Part shown: positions 32,389 to 45,128 of the stretch, in pieces | Layout of the letters: every line of letters begins with the position of its first letter | Position numbering within the stretch: the first letter of the stretch is position 1 | Source of the DNA: Pseudorhodoferax sp. Leaf265 | GTDB lineage: Bacteria; Pseudomonadota; Gammaproteobacteria; Burkholderiales; Burkholderiaceae_C | Length of the DNA stretch: 64,000 bases | NCBI RefSeq assembly: GCF_001422365.1 | Contig: NZ_LMMT01000040.1 | Coordinates: forward strand, 385,569-449,568 | Direction: 5' to 3' | Translations under genes and position numbers: made by a program | Notes under the pieces: model-generated | The model's database searches: none | Told to the model about the DNA's origin: nothing | What the model saw: the letters and a program-made list of their open reading frames with translations, nothing else

Positions 32389-34563
32389 TCACGTGGGCTG
32401 CTGGTTGCCGGCAAGCCAGATGGCCAGCGCCTGTGCAGGCATCGGCCGGCCGTACAGATAACCCTGCACGATGGTGCTGCCGCGCTCGGCCAGCAGCTGC
32501 GCCTGCTGGGCGTTCTCCACGCCCTCGGCCACCACGGTGAGCTTCAGGCTGTCGCCGATGCGCAGGATGGTGTTGGTCAGCGCGCGCGCGGTGGCGCTGT
32601 CGGCCAGGTCGCGCACGAAGCTCTGGTCCAGCTTGAGCTCGTGGATCGGCAGGCGGTGCAGGTAGCTCAGGCTGGAATAGCCGGTGCCGAAGTCGTCCAG
32701 CGACAGGTGCACGCCCATGGCGCGCAGCGCGTGCAGCGCGGCCAGCACGCTGGGCGTGGCGTCCAGCAGCATGCTCTCGGTCATCTCCAGCGTGAGGTCG
32801 CCGGCCACCAGGCCATGGGCGTCCAGCAGGCCGGCCACCATGGGCACCAGCCCCTCCTCCTCGAAGTTGCGCGTGGACAGGTTCACGGCCACGCGCGGCA
32901 CCGGCAAGCCCTGGCGCCGCCACTGCGCCATCTGGCGACAAGCCTCGGCCAGCGCCCAGCGGCCCAGCTCGGCCACCATGCCGGCCTCCTCGGCCAGCGG
33001 GATGAAGCGCGCGGGCGGGATCTCGCCGAGTTGCGGATGCGACCAGCGCGCCAGCGCCTCCACGCCGTACAGGCTGCCGGAGCGCCGCTCGATCTGCGGC
33101 TGGTAGTGCAGGCGCAGGCCACCGTCGCGCAGGCCCAGGCGCAGCGCTGCCTCCAGCGCCACGCGTTCGCGCGTGCGTTGCTGCATCTCCTCGTTGAAGA
33201 AGCGTGCGCCGCCGCGCCCGCCCAGCTTGGCCTGCGTGCGCGCCATGTCGGCGTGGTGCAGCAAGGTGTCCACGTCGGTGCCGTCGTCGGGGAACATGGC
33301 CACGCCGATGCTGGCGGTGGGCTGCAAGGTCACACCCGGCAACACCAGCGGCGCCGCCACTGCCGCCAGCAGCCGCTCGGCCGCCATGGCCGCCTGCCGC
33401 ACCGGGCACGATGGCAGGATCACCGCGAACTCGTCGCCGCCGAGCCGGCCGGTCAGGTCGATGCTGCGCACGCAGCCCATCAAGCGGCGTGCGGTTTCGC
33501 GCAGCAACTGGTCGCCGCTGTCCGGCCCCTGTGTTTCGTTGACGAGCCGGAAGCGGTCCAGGTCGATGCACAGCACGGCCATGGGTGCGCCCTTGCCGGC
33601 CAGCTCCTCCAGCAGCTGCGTGGCGCGCGACTTCAGCGCCATGCGGTTGGCCAGCCCGGTGAGCATGTCGACGCTGACCAGGCGCTCCATGCGCACGCGG
33701 GCGCGCTCGCGCTCCAGCGCCAGCGCACACAGCCGCACGCAGATCCCGGCGAGGCTGCGGTGGAACGCGCTGGGGCCGCGGCAGCTGGCGAAGTACAGCG
33801 CGAACACGCCGACCACGGTGCCGTCGCTGGCCCGCACCGGGCAGGACCAGCAGGCCTTGAGGCCCTGCGGCAGCACCAGATGCAGCAGGTCCTGCCAGGC
33901 CGGGTCGGCGGCGATGTCGACGACCTCCACGGCGGCGCCGGTCCAGGCGGCCGCTCCGCCGCCGCCGGCCTGCGGCCCGACCGGCAGCCCGTCCAGCGCC
34001 TCGCCCAACGCCACCGGCAAGCTCGGGCCGGCCAAGGGGTGCAGCCGGGCGAAATCGTCCACGTCCAGCACGGTGCAAAGCAGTTCGGGTGCGATGCGCT
34101 CGACCTCCTCGCAGACCAGGTCCATCAGCGCGGCCACGGACAGCTCGTGCACCATGGCGTCGAGCACACGGTGCTGCAACACCTCGTGCACCTTGGTCAG
34201 CGTGATGTCCGAGAGCATCGAGCAGATGTACTGGGGCCTGCCCTGCGCATCACGCACCACATTGGTCGTGATCGAGACCCACAGCGGCTGGCCAGTGCGC
34301 GTGTAGACCAGCAGTTCGAGCCGGAAGTTGGCCGGCCGCTCGGGGTCGCGCGCGGCGGCCAGGGCCTTCAGATCGGTCGAGGGACCGGCCAGGACGTCGG
34401 CTGGACGCTTGCCCTTCAGATCATCCAGCTGGTAACCCATCAGCCGGCAGAAGCCGGGATTGACGTACAGCGTTCGCAGATCGGGGCCGCAGACCACGAC
34501 CGCGTTGTCACTGGCCTCGACCACGAGCGCCGCCAGGGTCTGCAGGGAAGCGTCGTGGGTCAT
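32389..34563 (-). CDS. Cyclic-di-GMP signalling protein: PAS-GAF-GGDEF-EAL
   Basis: A 724-residue soluble protein. A PAS domain lies at ~1-125, a GAF domain at ~140-290, GGDEF at ~295-455 and EAL at ~470-715. The cyclase signature is intact (GGDEF at 375-379) with an RSID inhibitory site five residues before it. The phosphodiesterase signature is also intact: YGVEALARW, NLSTRNFE, LEMTES and DDFGTGYSSLSYLHRLPIHE. It may make and degrade c-di-GMP depending on ligand. There is no membrane segment. The gene follows cobT by 9 bases on the same strand, so it may be co-transcribed with it. Confidence 0.93.
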   Translation of the reverse strand: MTHDASLQTLAALVVEASDNAVVVCGPDLRTLYVNPGFCRLMGYQLDDLKGKRPADVLAGPSTDLKALAAARDPERPANFRLELLVYTRTGQPLWVSITTNVVRDAQGRPQYICSMLSDITLTKVHEVLQHRVLDAMVHELSVAALMDLVCEEVERIAPELLCTVLDVDDFARLHPLAGPSLPVALGEALDGLPVGPQAGGGGAAAWTGAAVEVVDIAADPAWQDLLHLVLPQGLKACWSCPVRASDGTVVGVFALYFASCRGPSAFHRSLAGICVRLCALALERERARVRMERLVSVDMLTGLANRMALKSRATQLLEELAGKGAPMAVLCIDLDRFRLVNETQGPDSGDQLLRETARRLMGCVRSIDLTGRLGGDEFAVILPSCPVRQAAMAAERLLAAVAAPLVLPGVTLQPTASIGVAMFPDDGTDVDTLLHHADMARTQAKLGGRGGARFFNEEMQQRTRERVALEAALRLGLRDGGLRLHYQPQIERRSGSLYGVEALARWSHPQLGEIPPARFIPLAEEAGMVAELGRWALAEACRQMAQWRRQGLPVPRVAVNLSTRNFEEEGLVPMVAGLLDAHGLVAGDLTLEMTESMLLDATPSVLAALHALRAMGVHLSLDDFGTGYSSLSYLHRLPIHELKLDQSFVRDLADSATARALTNTILRIGDSLKLTVVAEGVENAQQAQLLAERGSTIVQGYLYGRPMPAQALAIWLAGNQQPT

Positions 34564-34572
34564 CGGGAAAGT

Positions 34573-35646
34573 CTAAACGGCCAGTTCGCCGCGGTTGGAC
34601 ACGCCTGCGCCCGTGAAACTGGCCATTTCGCGCAACAACAGGCTGGCCGACTGCAGCAGCGGCCAGGCCAGCGCGGCGCCCGAGCCCTCGCCCAGCCGCA
34701 GGCCCAGGTCCAGCAGCGGCCGCACGCCCAGGTAGGCCAGCGCGATCGCGTGGCCACGCTCGCCCGACAGGTGCGAGAACACGCAGTAACCGCGCACGGC
34801 CGGTGCCAGCGCCTGGGCCACCAGCACGGCCGCCGTGGTGATGAAGCCGTCGACCACCAGCACGCGCCGTTCGCGCGCGCCCTGCAACAGCACGCCCACC
34901 AGTGTGGCGATCTCCAGCCCGCCGAAGGCGGCCAGTGCCGCCAGCGGAGTGCGCGCATCGGCATGGCGCAGGTACACGGCCTGCAGCACGCGCAGCTTGT
35001 GCGCCAGCGCGGTGCCGGCCATGCCAGTGCCCGAGCCGGTGCAGGCGGCCACCTCGTGGCCGGTCAGCCGCGCCGTCAGCAGCGCCGCGGCCGAGCTGTT
35101 GCCGATGCCCATCTCGCCCAGCAGCAGCGCGTTGCCGGGCAGTTCGCGCACCAGGTCCATGCCATGGGCGATGGCCTCGGCACACGCGGCCGCACCCATC
35201 GCCGGCCCGAGCGAGGCGTCGGCCGCGCCGGCCGCGGCCTTGCGCACGCGCAGACCCGGCCGCTCGCCGCCGAAGTCGTGTGCCACGCCGCAATCGACCA
35301 CCGTCAGCGCGATGCCGTGCTGGCGCGCCAGCACGCTCACGGCGGCACCGCCGGCCAGGAAGTTCTCCACCATCTGGCGCGTCACCTCCTGCGGGAAGGC
35401 CGACACGCCCTGCGCGGCCAGCCCATGGTCGGCCGCGCACACCAGCATCTGCGGTGCATGCAGCACCGGCGCCTCGCTGGCCAGGATCAGGCCCAGCTGC
35501 TGGGCCAGTTGTTCGATGCGACCCAGCGAACCGGGCGGCTTGGTCTTGTTGTCCAGCAACTGCTGCAGCCGCTGGGCCCGCGCACTGTCTTCGGCATCGG
35601 CGATGGCCGGCAGGCGCAGCAGGGAAAGGATGTCGGATTCGGTCAC
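34573..35646 (-). CDS. cobT: Nicotinate-nucleotide-dimethylbenzimidazole phosphoribosyltransferase
   Basis: A 357-residue enzyme that makes alpha-ribazole phosphate, the lower ligand of cobalamin. LLDNKTKPPGSLGRIEQLA, VLVCAADHGLAAQGVSAFP, LLLGEMGIGNSSAAALL and GRERGHAIALAYLG-like segments match CobT; RLGEGSGAALAWPLL contains the catalytic glutamate. The start is GTG at 35646 (VTESDILSLL), with length and alignment typical; ATGs further upstream would add an unlikely 78-residue leader. The corrinoid receptor at 481-2688 and CobQ at 40894-42378 are other cobalamin genes in the window. Confidence 0.93.
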   Translation of the reverse strand: MTESDILSLLRLPAIADAEDSARAQRLQQLLDNKTKPPGSLGRIEQLAQQLGLILASEAPVLHAPQMLVCAADHGLAAQGVSAFPQEVTRQMVENFLAGGAAVSVLARQHGIALTVVDCGVAHDFGGERPGLRVRKAAAGAADASLGPAMGAAACAEAIAHGMDLVRELPGNALLLGEMGIGNSSAAALLTARLTGHEVAACTGSGTGMAGTALAHKLRVLQAVYLRHADARTPLAALAAFGGLEIATLVGVLLQGARERRVLVVDGFITTAAVLVAQALAPAVRGYCVFSHLSGERGHAIALAYLGVRPLLDLGLRLGEGSGAALAWPLLQSASLLLREMASFTGAGVSNRGELAV

Positions 35647-35767
35647 CGCGCAATTGTCGCGCGCCGCGGTGTAGGCGGGCACCGACGCGCAATGACGCCC
35701 TCGGCGGATGGCGGCCATGGCGCCACCTTGGCGACAGTCATGCCAGTTTTTCCGCACGAGGTGACCG

Positions 35768-36973
35768 ATGACACTGCCACCGTACCCCGCCGGCGCCATG
35801 AGCGCATGGCCCGCCGCCGACCGGGCCGGGCCCCTGGACGACATGGCCGCGCCGGTTGGCACACGCAGCATGGGCACGGCCATGGCCTACACCCAGGGCC
35901 TGCGCGGCTACGCCAGCGCCCACGAGCAGATGACGCGCATGGAGGTGGTGCGCCGGCTCGCCCGGCTCAAGGGCTATGCGGTGTCCGAGGAGTTCGCCCA
36001 GGCGCCGCTGGGCCCGGTCTACCTCGTGCCCAGCGACACCCTGGTGGGCATCGAACGCGCGCAGGCGCTGGGCATCCATGGCCGCGAGGACTTCTTCGGC
36101 GGCGTGGTCCCCTACCCCTTCGTCTCGACCAAGGCCATCACCCATCCGCTGGTCGCGGCCGGCGCCCGGGCGCCCGAGGGCTGGAACCCGGCCTTCAGCC
36201 GCATGGTCGGCGATGCCGTGCTGCCCGGCTTCACGGCCTTCACGCGGGCCGACGCGGCCGTGGCCGCCGACACGCTGCTGCAGGCCGGCCCGGTCCGCAT
36301 CAAGCTGGTGCGCGAGACCGGCGGCAACGGCCAGACCGTGGCCAGGGACCGCGCGGCCTTCGACGCCTGCCTGGCCGGCATCGCCGACGAGATGCTGGAC
36401 CGCGACGGCGTGGTCATCGAGCAGAACCTGCGCCAGGTCCAGACGCTCAGCGTCGGCCAGGTGCATGTGGCCGGCATGGTGGCGACCTACTTCGGCCAGC
36501 AGCGGCTGACCCACAACCACCAGGGCGCCGAGGTCTACGGCGGCTCCGACCTCACGGTGGTGCGCGGCGACTTCCAGGCCCTGCTGTCGCTCGCGCTGGC
36601 GCCGGAGGTGCGCACCGCGGTGGAACAGGCGCTGCTCTACGACAGTGCCGCGCAGGCCGCGTTCCCCGGCTTCTTCGCCTCGCGCATCAACTACGACGTG
36701 GCCCAGGGCCTGATGCCCGGCGGGCAGTGGCGCTCCGGCGTGCTGGAGCAGTCGTGGCGCGCCGGCGGCGCCACCGGCGCGGAGATCGCCGCGCTGGAGG
36801 CCTTCCAGGCCGACCCGCAGCGCCGCGTCGTGCGCGCCAGCGGCTACGAGGTCTTCGGCCCCTGCGACGCGCTGCCGCCCGGCGCAGTGGTCTATTTCCG
36901 CGGCGTGGACGACCAGGTCGGCCCGCTCACCAAGTACACCGTCACGGCGAGCGATGACCACCACCCGACATAA
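35768..36973 (+). CDS. DUF3182 family protein
   Basis: A 401-residue member of DUF3182, a family largely confined to proteobacteria with no assigned function. Recognisable stretches are VPYPFVSTKAITHPLV, PVRIKLVRETGGNGQTVARD, DGVVIEQNLRQVQTLSVGQV and AFPGFFASRINYDVAQG. The K-x-R...G-x-N-G-Q pattern and the late N-Y-D resemble an ATP-grasp-like nucleotide site, but this is only an impression. GAGG lies 6 bases before the ATG. The last 20 bases overlap the following hydrolase gene, so the two are translationally linked. Confidence 0.82.
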   Translation: MTLPPYPAGAMSAWPAADRAGPLDDMAAPVGTRSMGTAMAYTQGLRGYASAHEQMTRMEVVRRLARLKGYAVSEEFAQAPLGPVYLVPSDTLVGIERAQALGIHGREDFFGGVVPYPFVSTKAITHPLVAAGARAPEGWNPAFSRMVGDAVLPGFTAFTRADAAVAADTLLQAGPVRIKLVRETGGNGQTVARDRAAFDACLAGIADEMLDRDGVVIEQNLRQVQTLSVGQVHVAGMVATYFGQQRLTHNHQGAEVYGGSDLTVVRGDFQALLSLALAPEVRTAVEQALLYDSAAQAAFPGFFASRINYDVAQGLMPGGQWRSGVLEQSWRAGGATGAEIAALEAFQADPQRRVVRASGYEVFGPCDALPPGAVVYFRGVDDQVGPLTKYTVTASDDHHPT

Positions 36974-37811
36974 CAGCATCCACATTCCCGTCGGCGACCG
37001 CAGCATCGCCGGCACCCTGGTCGGGCCCAACAGCCTGATGCCCGGCGTGATGCTGGTGCACGGCTGGGATGGCAGCCAGGAGCAGTACATCGCGCGGGCC
37101 CACGAGATCGCCGCCCTCGGCTGCATCTGCCTGACCTTCGACCTGCGCGGCCACGCCCAGGACCGTGCCGCGCGCGACGCCGTCACGCGCGAGGACAACC
37201 TGGCCGACATGCTGGCCGCCTACGACGTGCTGGTCGGCCACCCCTCGGTGGACGGCTCCGCGGTGGCCGTGGTGGGCAGCAGCTACGGCGGCTACCTGGC
37301 GGCCATCCTGTCCACGCTGCGGCCGGTACGCTGGCTCGGCCTGCGCGTGCCCGCGCTGTACAAGGATGCCGACTGGCTGGTGCCCAAGCGCGCGTTGAGC
37401 CGCGAGGAACTGGTGGCATACCGCAACAGCGTGGTCGCGCCGGCCAGCAACCGGGCGCTGTCGGCGGCAGCACAGTTCGAGGGCGACGTGCTGCTGGTCG
37501 AATCGGAGTTCGACACCATGGTGCCGCACCCGGTCATCAAGAACTACCTGGACGCCTTCCAGAAGGCGCATTCCATGACCTACCGCGTGATCAAGGGCGC
37601 GGACCACGCGCTGTCGCACAAGGCCTGGAGCCAGTCCTACACCAACGTGCTGGTCAACTGGGTCGGCGAAATGATCAAGGGCGCCAAGGAGGAAGCCGAG
37701 GCCGCCCGCAGCCGCAAGGCTGCAGCACGCGACAGGACCGGGCCCAAGGCGCTGCACTCGGCCAGTGGCAAGGTGCTGGCGTCGGGGGCCGATTCGCCGG
37801 CCATCGCGTAG
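36954..37811 (+). CDS. Alpha/beta hydrolase
   Basis: A 285-residue alpha/beta-hydrolase fold protein. VMLVHGWDGSQEQY holds the oxyanion-hole HG, VGSSYGGYLAAIL the nucleophile serine elbow, ESEFDTMVPHPV the acid and GADHAL the histidine. The C-terminal ~40 residues are a charged Ala/Lys/Arg extension (KGAKEEAEAARSRKAAARD). It begins inside the 3' end of the DUF3182 gene, an overlap of 20 bases. Substrate (ester, peptide or other) is unknown; the association with DUF3182 suggests a joint pathway. Confidence 0.87.
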   Translation: MTTTRHNSIHIPVGDRSIAGTLVGPNSLMPGVMLVHGWDGSQEQYIARAHEIAALGCICLTFDLRGHAQDRAARDAVTREDNLADMLAAYDVLVGHPSVDGSAVAVVGSSYGGYLAAILSTLRPVRWLGLRVPALYKDADWLVPKRALSREELVAYRNSVVAPASNRALSAAAQFEGDVLLVESEFDTMVPHPVIKNYLDAFQKAHSMTYRVIKGADHALSHKAWSQSYTNVLVNWVGEMIKGAKEEAEAARSRKAAARDRTGPKALHSASGKVLASGADSPAIA

Positions 37812-37829
37812 GCGCGGGCGCCGCAGCGC

Positions 37830-40874
<3,045 letters not shown>

Positions 40875-40893
40875 AGTGTACCGATTTGTTGCA

Positions 40894-42378
40894 TTATGAG
40901 CGCACTAGTTTGGCGAGCACCTTCGCCTCGACATGCTCGTCCAGAAAATCCGCCAGGCCGTCGAACACCTCGTCCAGGGTCTTGCCGGCGGCGCCGAACA
41001 GCGCCCGCAGCACGCCCGGATCCTCGAACAAGCCATGCAGGTACAGCCCCAGCACCCGGCCCTGGCCGCCCTGCCAGCCCAGCCCGCCGGGCAGCACGGC
41101 CATCGCCAGGTCGCCGCTGCGCGCCATGGCCGCGTGGGCGACGGTCTGGCCATGGTGGATCTCGTAGCCCTGCACCGCCAGGCCGGACAGCCCCTGCCAG
41201 GGCCCCTGCACGGTGCCGAAGCGCGTGCGCGTGGCGCGCACCGTCTTGTCGCGCGCGAACTGCGTGACCAGCGGCAGCAGGCCCAGGCCGGGCGCGTTGC
41301 CGTCGATGCCGTGCGGGTCGACCAGTGCCTCGCCCAGCATCTGCAGCCCGCCGCAGATGCCCAGCACGGCGCCGCCGGCCTGGGCGTGGCGGGCGATCGC
41401 GCCATCCAGGCCCTGGGCCCGCAGCCAGGCCAGGTCGCCGCTGGTGTGCTTGGAGCCGGGCAGCACGATCCAGTCGGTCGCCACCGACAGTCCGGCCAGC
41501 TGCGCCGGCGAACGTGCCCACACCAGGCGCAGCCCGGCCACGTTCTTGAGCGGCTGGAATTCGTCCAGATTGCTGATGCGCGGGTAGGCGATGACGGCCA
41601 CCGTGCGCTGCACGCTGCCGGCCGTGTGCGTCCTGTCGTCGAACACGCCATCTTCCTCGGGCAGGCCGTGCTGCCACCACATCGGCAGCGTGGCCACGGT
41701 GGGCACGCCTGTCATCTGCTCCAGCATCTGCGGGCCGGGCGCAAGCAGCGCGGCGTCGCCACGGAACTTGTTGAGCACGAAGCCGTGGATCAGCGCGCGC
41801 TGGCCCGGCGGCAGCAGCGCCCAGGTGCCGTACAGGTGGGCGAAGGCGCCGCCGCGGTCGATGTCGGTCACGAGCAGGCAGCGCGCGCCGGCATGTTCGG
41901 CCACGCGCATGTTGACGATGTCGCTGTCCGCGAGGTTGATCTCGGCCGGCGAGCCCGCGCCCTCGATCACCACCACGTCGTTCTCGGCACGCAGCGCGTC
42001 CAGCGCCTGCGCCACCTGCGGCCAGACCCTGGCGCTGCGCCCGCGCCAAGGCATCCCCGTCAGCTCGGCATCCACGCGGCCCAGCAGCACCACCTGGCTG
42101 TGCGTGTCGCGCTCGGGCTTGAGCAACAGCGGGTTCATGCGCACGTCCGGCACCGCATGCGCAGCCAGCGCCTGGAAGTACTGCGCGCTGCCGATCTCGC
42201 CGCCCTCCACCACGCGCGCGTTGTTGCTCATGTTCTGTGCCTTGAACGGGGCCACCTTGACACCCTGGCGCGCATACCAGCGGCACAGCGCCGTGGTCAC
42301 CCAACTCTTGCCCGCCCCGCTGGTCGTGCCCAGCACCATGACGCAGCGCGCCGGCCCTTCGTTCTGCTTGATCTGCAT
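40894..42378 (-). CDS. cobQ: Cobyric acid synthase
   Basis: A 494-residue glutamine-dependent amidotransferase that amidates four side chains of adenosylcobyrinic acid diamide. The N-terminal ATPase domain shows [33 protein letters not shown] and [14 protein letters not shown]. The C-terminal class I glutaminase has its cysteine in [11 protein letters not shown] and histidine in GYEIHHGQT. Length is normal. It is divergent from the Pat-like gene, 59 bases apart. With cobT at 34573 and the riboswitch-controlled receptor it indicates late cobalamin assembly or salvage. Confidence 0.95.
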   Translation of the reverse strand: MQIKQNEGPARCVMVLGTTSGAGKSWVTTALCRWYARQGVKVAPFKAQNMSNNARVVEGGEIGSAQYFQALAAHAVPDVRMNPLLLKPERDTHSQVVLLGRVDAELTGMPWRGRSARVWPQVAQALDALRAENDVVVIEGAGSPAEINLADSDIVNMRVAEHAGARCLLVTDIDRGGAFAHLYGTWALLPPGQRALIHGFVLNKFRGDAALLAPGPQMLEQMTGVPTVATLPMWWQHGLPEEDGVFDDRTHTAGSVQRTVAVIAYPRISNLDEFQPLKNVAGLRLVWARSPAQLAGLSVATDWIVLPGSKHTSGDLAWLRAQGLDGAIARHAQAGGAVLGICGGLQMLGEALVDPHGIDGNAPGLGLLPLVTQFARDKTVRATRTRFGTVQGPWQGLSGLAVQGYEIHHGQTVAHAAMARSGDLAMAVLPGGLGWQGGQGRVLGLYLHGLFEDPGVLRALFGAAGKTLDEVFDGLADFLDEHVEAKVLAKLVRS

Positions 42379-42422
42379 CACCGGATTCTCGCGGCTGACA
42401 TCGGGACCCCCGGCGCCGCCTT

Positions 42423-42428
42423 CACAAT
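42423..42428 (+). promoter_or_regulatory. Candidate -10 element (CACAAT) of the Pat-like gene
   Basis: CACAAT ends 9 bases before the ATG at 42438 with no Shine-Dalgarno sequence. CTGACA (42395-42400) is a weak -35 candidate at too long a spacing (22 bases). Confidence 0.33.
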
Positions 42429-42437
42429 CGATCCACC

Positions 42438-45128
42438 ATGGACAAGCACTACCTGACCCCGCTCTTCGCACCGCAGGCCATCGTCGTGCTGGCCGGCGAC
42501 CCCGACACACCCGACAGCCTGACACCGCAGGCACGCCAGCTGCACCAGGCCCTGCGCGCACAACGCTTCCAGGGCCAGCTGAACTTTCTGGACGTGCGCA
42601 CCAGCGGCACGCTGGCCGACCTGGCCCAGGCCCGCGCCGACCTGGCCATCGTGGCGCTGCCACCGGGCGAGATGGTCCAGGCGCTGGAGCTGGTCGGCCG
42701 CATCGCCTGCCGCGCCGCGCTGGTGCTGGGCAGCGGCATCGACGCCAACCTGGGGGCAGAACTGCAGCGCATCGCGGCGCGGGAAGGGTTCCACCTCATG
42801 GGCCCCAACGGGCTGGGCCTGCAGCGCCCGGCGCTGGGCCTCAATGCCTCGGCGCTCGGCGCCTTGGCCGCCCCCGGGCCGCTCGGCCTGGTCGCGCAAT
42901 CGGGTGCGCTGACGGCCGCCATGCTGGACTGGGCGCGCAGCAATGCCGTGGGCTTCTCCTCGGTGGTGGCGCTGGGGCCCAACCCCGGCGTGGACATCGC
43001 CCAGGCGCTGGACTACATGGCCAACGACCCGGCCACGCACAGCATCATCCTGTACCTGGAAGGCATCCATTGCGCACGCCGCTTCATGAGCGCGCTGCGC
43101 TCGGCCGCCAATGCCAAGCCCGTGCTGGTGCTCAAGGCCGGCCGGCGGCCGGCCGGCAACGCGGCGGCGCAGACGCACAGCGGCGCCATCGTCGGCGCCG
43201 ACGACGTGTTCGATGCCGCGCTGCGCCGTGCCGGCGCCGTGCGCGTGCGCTCCTTCGTCGAGCTGTTCTCGGCCGCCAAGTGCCTGGCCTCGCGCTACCG
43301 GCCCGTGGGCCGGCGCCTGGCCGTGGTCACCAACGGCGGCGGGCCCGGCGTGCTGGCGGCCGACTGGGCCAACGAGATCGGGCTGGAGCTGGGCCGGCTG
43401 TCCGACGCGACGGTGGCGGCACTCAAGCCGCAGCTGCCGGCCCATGCCTCGCTCGCCGAGCTGATCGACCTCTCGGAGGACGCCGACGCCGCGCAGTACC
43501 GCGCGGCCGTGGAAGCCGCCGCACGCGACCGCCAGGTCGACGGCGTGCTCGCCATCTACTCGGCCAAGCCCGGCGGCCCCGCCGATGCCGTGGCCCAGGC
43601 CCTGGCGGCGGCCAAGGCCGGCATCGCCAAGCCGCTGCTGGCCTGCTGGATGGGCGACGCCTCGGTCGGCGCGGCGCGCCAGGCGCTCAACGCGGCCGCG
43701 ATCCCGAACTTCCGCACGCCCGAGGCGGCGGTCGGCGCCTTCGGCAACATCGCCTCCTTCTACCAGAACCAGCAGCTGCTGCAGCAAACGCCGGCGCCGC
43801 TGTCCACATTGGGCAAGCCCGACATCGAGGCCGCGCGCCTGGTCATCGAGAGCGTGCTGGCCGAGCGCCGCAAGGTGCTGACCGAGATGGAGAGCAAGAC
43901 CTTGCTGTCGGCCTTCCACATCCCAGTCACGCAGACCACGCTGGCACGCAACGCCAACGAGGCCATGATGATCGCCACGCAGCTGGGCTTTCCGGTGGCG
44001 CTCAAGATCGACTCGCCCGACATCACCCACAAGAGCGACGTGCAGGGCGTGGCGCTCAACATCATGAGCGGCGCCGCCGTGCGCGACAGCTACCAGGACA
44101 TGGTAGAGCGCGTGGCGCGCCTGCAGCCCGGTGCGCGCATCCACGGCGTGACGGTGCAGAAGATGGCGCGCGCCCAGCGCGGCCGCGAGATCTGCATCGG
44201 CATGGTGACCGACGACCCGTTCGGCCCCGTCATCGTGTTCGGCGCGGGCGGCACCATGATCGAGCTGATCCGCGACCGCGCCATGGAACTGCCACCGCTG
44301 AACCAGTTCCTGGCGCGCCGGCTCATCGAGCGCGCGCGCGTGGCCGAGACGCTGGCCGAATGGCGCGGTGCCGCGCCCGTGGACATGGGTGCCATCGAGC
44401 GCGTGCTGCTGCGCGTGTCCGAGATGGTCTGCGAGCTGCCGCAGCTGCGCGAGATGGACATCAATCCGCTCATCGTCGACGAGAACGGCGTGGTGGCCGT
44501 GGACGCGCGCATCGTCGTCGACCACGCGCCGCAAAGCCTGGGCCAGGCCGGCGGCAGCTACGACCATCTGGCCATCCTGCCCTACCCCGCGCGCTACGAG
44601 CAGCAACTGCCGCTGCGCGGCGGCGGCGAGTACCAGATCCGGCCGATCCACCCCGGCGACGCCCAGATGCTGCAGACCTTCGTGCAGGCCCTCTCGCCCG
44701 AAAGCCGCTACTTCCGCTACGTGTCCTCGATGACGCAGCTGCCGCCCGGCATGCTGGCGCGCTTCGCGCTGATCGACTACGACCGCGAGATGGCGCTGGT
44801 GGCCGTGCTCAAGCAGCGCAGCGCCGCCACCGACGGCTCCATCGTCGAGACCGAGCGCGTGATCGGCGTCTCGCGCTACGTGACCAACCCGGACCAGGCC
44901 AGCTGCGAGTTCTCGCTCGTGGTGGCCGACGACATGGCCGGCAAAGGCATCGGCTCGCGGCTCATGGACGCCATCATGCAGGTGGCGCGCGACAAGGGCC
45001 TGTCGGAGATCCAGGGCCTGGTGCTGTCGGTCAATCCCAACATGCTCAAGCTCATGCGTTCGCTCGGGTTCGCGATCAAGCCGTTCCCGGAAGACCCGGA
45101 CTTCCGGCTGGTGACGCACGCGCTGTAG
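42438..45128 (+). CDS. Acetate-CoA ligase (ADP-forming)-like/GNAT acetyltransferase fusion (Pat/YfiQ type)
   Basis: An 896-residue fusion. In order it has a CoA-binding domain (to ~130), a ligase-CoA domain (LVAQSGALTAAMLDWAR), a histidine-containing loop (AAAQTHSGAIVGADDVF), an ATP-grasp domain at ~460-690 (PVALKIDSPDITHKSDVQGV, REMDINPLIVDENG) and a C-terminal GNAT domain at ~710-890 with FSLVVADDMAGKGIGSRLMD. This is the architecture of the protein lysine acetyltransferase Pat, which acetylates and often silences acetyl-CoA synthetase. The start lacks a ribosome site and has a -10-like hexamer 9 bases upstream. It is convergent with the BNR gene, stops abutting. Confidence 0.9.
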   Translation: MDKHYLTPLFAPQAIVVLAGDPDTPDSLTPQARQLHQALRAQRFQGQLNFLDVRTSGTLADLAQARADLAIVALPPGEMVQALELVGRIACRAALVLGSGIDANLGAELQRIAAREGFHLMGPNGLGLQRPALGLNASALGALAAPGPLGLVAQSGALTAAMLDWARSNAVGFSSVVALGPNPGVDIAQALDYMANDPATHSIILYLEGIHCARRFMSALRSAANAKPVLVLKAGRRPAGNAAAQTHSGAIVGADDVFDAALRRAGAVRVRSFVELFSAAKCLASRYRPVGRRLAVVTNGGGPGVLAADWANEIGLELGRLSDATVAALKPQLPAHASLAELIDLSEDADAAQYRAAVEAAARDRQVDGVLAIYSAKPGGPADAVAQALAAAKAGIAKPLLACWMGDASVGAARQALNAAAIPNFRTPEAAVGAFGNIASFYQNQQLLQQTPAPLSTLGKPDIEAARLVIESVLAERRKVLTEMESKTLLSAFHIPVTQTTLARNANEAMMIATQLGFPVALKIDSPDITHKSDVQGVALNIMSGAAVRDSYQDMVERVARLQPGARIHGVTVQKMARAQRGREICIGMVTDDPFGPVIVFGAGGTMIELIRDRAMELPPLNQFLARRLIERARVAETLAEWRGAAPVDMGAIERVLLRVSEMVCELPQLREMDINPLIVDENGVVAVDARIVVDHAPQSLGQAGGSYDHLAILPYPARYEQQLPLRGGGEYQIRPIHPGDAQMLQTFVQALSPESRYFRYVSSMTQLPPGMLARFALIDYDREMALVAVLKQRSAATDGSIVETERVIGVSRYVTNPDQASCEFSLVVADDMAGKGIGSRLMDAIMQVARDKGLSEIQGLVLSVNPNMLKLMRSLGFAIKPFPEDPDFRLVTHAL

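Noticed and set aside
32641-36957. A plus-strand open frame of about 1400 codons over the GGDEF/EAL and cobT genes
   Set aside because: The same reasoning applies: the minus-strand genes have full motif sets, and this frame has only compositional openness.
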